Shown: positions 15,865-17,333 of the stretch, piece by piece
How the letters are laid out: each line of letters opens with the position of its first letter
How positions within the stretch are numbered: the first letter of the stretch is position 1
Assembly (NCBI GenBank): GCA_000310025.1
Contig: FN649728.1
Location: 3,034,970-3,052,302, forward strand
Reading direction: 5' to 3'
Length of the DNA stretch: 17,333 nucleotides
From: Ectocarpus siliculosus
Lineage: Eukaryota > Sar > Phaeophyceae > Ectocarpales > Ectocarpaceae
Translations under genes and position numbers: made by a program
Notes under the pieces: model-generated
The model's input: the letters and a program-made list of their open reading frames with translations, nothing else
The model's database searches: none
Told to the model about the DNA's origin: nothing

Positions 15865-16460
15865 GAGCGAGAGCAGTCAGCCGGACAGAGTAAACCTATC
15901 AAGGCGTGCAAAACCGTTGTAGACGTGCATGACTCGCGGACTCTGCAAGACTCTGTATCCACATTTTGGTTTTGCGTTCAACAGCATTTTATACATAGTG
16001 CGGCGCGATTTGGTTTTGTAGACTATCCAGTGGACGCCGCCGCTTGGAAAGGATGAGGAAAGCCGGCAGCAACGCGTGCTGTTGGCATGCACCCCTGCGG
16101 CAAGCAGAGGCACGCGTTGGAACGAATAGTTTGGCGTGATTTGCCTCGCTGCCATATGAAAAGTCGACGTTTGGTCTCGTCGCCCTAACGTTTGTGGAGA
16201 TTCCACATGTTGCAACGGCGGATAGATGATCCATTACTGCTGTACCACCATCCATATGGCACGCATCATCACCTAGCAGCAGCTGGAACACAGCACAGCA
16301 GTTAGAGATAGGTACATCCCAAGGCGCCCACTCGATTGGCACTCGTAGCAGGAAAAGCTGATAGTGCAATGCATACCTCTTCGGAAATTGGTTCACTCCG
16401 AGAAACTCGGCATACACGCCCATATGCGCTGTTGTGTGCGCCGCAGCAGACCTGGAGAAG
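15865..16460. other. No feature recognised
   Basis: Two overlapping minus-strand open frames (15877-16215 and 15989-16423) are present but give no motif, splice or codon-use support. Confidence 0.35.
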
Positions 16461-16686
16461 TCTACCTAGGTGACATAAGACACCACACGCCCTGCACCGA
16501 TATTCATAAGCTCGAGTTGGTACTCCACGACGAAAAGGATGTACAAAACGAGCGATGCGTTTTCGGAAAAGCTCTCGACGAGTAGGTTCCAGCGTCGTCA
16601 TTGTGGAGACCACCAGTGTTTGTTGCTGTGGAGTAATCGAGCTTTGAAGATTGGTCCACGGGGTGTTAACATCTATCTATGTAGTC
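16461..16686 (-). mobile_element. MITE family A, copy in opposite orientation
   Basis: Compared with copies 1 and 2 this one is inverted. It has ctccacgacgaaaaggatgt, then gcgttttcggaaaagctctc, then taggttccagcgtcgtc, and ends with atcgagctttgaagattggtcc and the complement of the family end. The left arm core is caccgatattcataagctcg. It lies in the gene-poor region right of the mL59-like gene. Confidence 0.65.
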
Positions 16687-17059
16687 ATGTCGTTGGTACG
16701 GCAGTCTCTCCGATGCCTCCGCGGAGCCCCTGTTGGACGCCACGACTAATCGGCGGAGAAGTACCATGACGGATGATGGAACAAGCTTTTCCTGCGGGTT
16801 TTTCACGTGAAGGTTGTGTATGTGTAAAAACGAGCGCCTTTACGCACGCCAGGCGGTTAGCGCGGTCCTCCTTCCCAACGTGCTCGGAAGCCTCCCGCTC
16901 TGTCACTCCATCCCTCTCCCACCAGTCATACTCTCAGGAGGGCTCCTCGGAGGCCCTCCATGGCAACGAACTTCGGAGAGTGGTTCACGGGATGTAACCC
17001 GGTGAACAAGAGCTTGGGAAACGGTTTATTCGTCGTGGGAAGATGTTTCCGTGTGTCAC
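16687..17059. other. No feature recognised
   Basis: The sequence between the last family A MITE and the small palindromic MITE. A short inverted motif ggagggctcctcggaggccctcc (16937-16959) is visible, otherwise nothing. Confidence 0.35.
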
Positions 17060-17069
17060 TTTTTTGTTC

Positions 17070-17158
17070 GGGAAATAGACGAAAGTGGGTACCCACCTTT
17101 TTCTCAGACAAAAGTGGTGTGAGAAAGGGGTGGGTATACCCACTCTTTTCTATTTCCC
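17070..17158. mobile_element. 89-bp palindromic MITE with 9-bp target duplication
   Basis: The left half gggaaatagacgaaagtggg is mirrored by cccactcttttctatttccc at the right end, and the inner parts (acccacctttttctca and its partner gagaaaggggtgggt) also pair, leaving a short loop near 17107-17121. The flanks carry ttttttgtt at 17060-17068 and again at 17159-17167, a clean 9-bp direct repeat. An 8-9 bp duplication fits hAT or Mutator-type transposition (family knowledge). It is non-coding. Confidence 0.75.
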
Positions 17159-17333
17159 TTTTTTGTTTCTACAACAAGAAGACCCCCACCGGCCATCATA
17201 TTCTGTCTTCGCGGTTGTACCAAAACTCAAGATAGATCGCCGCCGGGCCGCGCCGTTTCATGTCCTAGGGCCGTTCGATTACCAGACTGATGCGCATGTG
17301 CTTTACTTTTCGTGTTTTAACCATTGCGAACGA

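Noticed and set aside
1-17333. An integrated algal virus or LTR retrotransposon
   Set aside because: I saw no capsid, polymerase, reverse transcriptase or integrase motifs and no pair of long direct terminal repeats.

Overview
The window looks like nuclear DNA of an intron-rich eukaryote with balanced to slightly GC-rich composition. My best guess is a stramenopile, most likely a brown alga such as Ectocarpus or a relative. The evidence for a eukaryote is direct: two genes can be assembled from short exons with GT..AG borders and matching codon phases, introns run from 0.9 to 7 kb, and there is a tRNA-derived SINE with a poly(A) tail, several TIR elements and many microsatellites. The lineage is an inference from style, not a proof. 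There are no bacterial operons, CRISPR arrays or rRNA genes.

Two genes are supported and they diverge from a shared 468-bp spacer (11464-11931). Rightward (11932-14260, three exons, 141 aa) is a small basic protein that I read as the mitochondrial large-subunit ribosomal protein mL59 (the fungal MRPL25 family). Leftward (11463 to beyond base 1, five visible exons, about 208 aa before the window edge) is a secreted, beta-strand-rich protein with an N-terminal signal peptide and a CxxCxC cluster. I do not recognise it with confidence. All of its exon phases fit.

The leftward gene fills most of the window because its introns are packed with repeats. Intron 1 (4152-11265, 7.1 kb) holds two G-run modules, a MITE, a 1.2-kb foldback element, a weaker inverted repeat, a two-part tRNA-like SINE (8179-8488) and a 1,313-bp pogo/Tigger-like DNA transposon (8633-9945) with a TA duplication and remains of a frameshifted zinc-binding module. 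Intron 2 holds a minisatellite and a MITE. Intron 3 holds another MITE. Intron 4 holds two more G-run modules and a CT microsatellite.

To the right of the mL59 gene (14261-17333) the sequence is gene-poor. It holds a GCA microsatellite inside an unproven open frame, a fourth copy of the MITE family and a perfect-looking 89-bp palindromic MITE with a 9-bp duplication. I see no dedicated defence, mobility or metabolic system. What merits a second look is the repeat biology (one MITE family in four copies, long hairpins inside a transcribed intron, a transposon inserted in an open frame) and the unidentified secreted protein.
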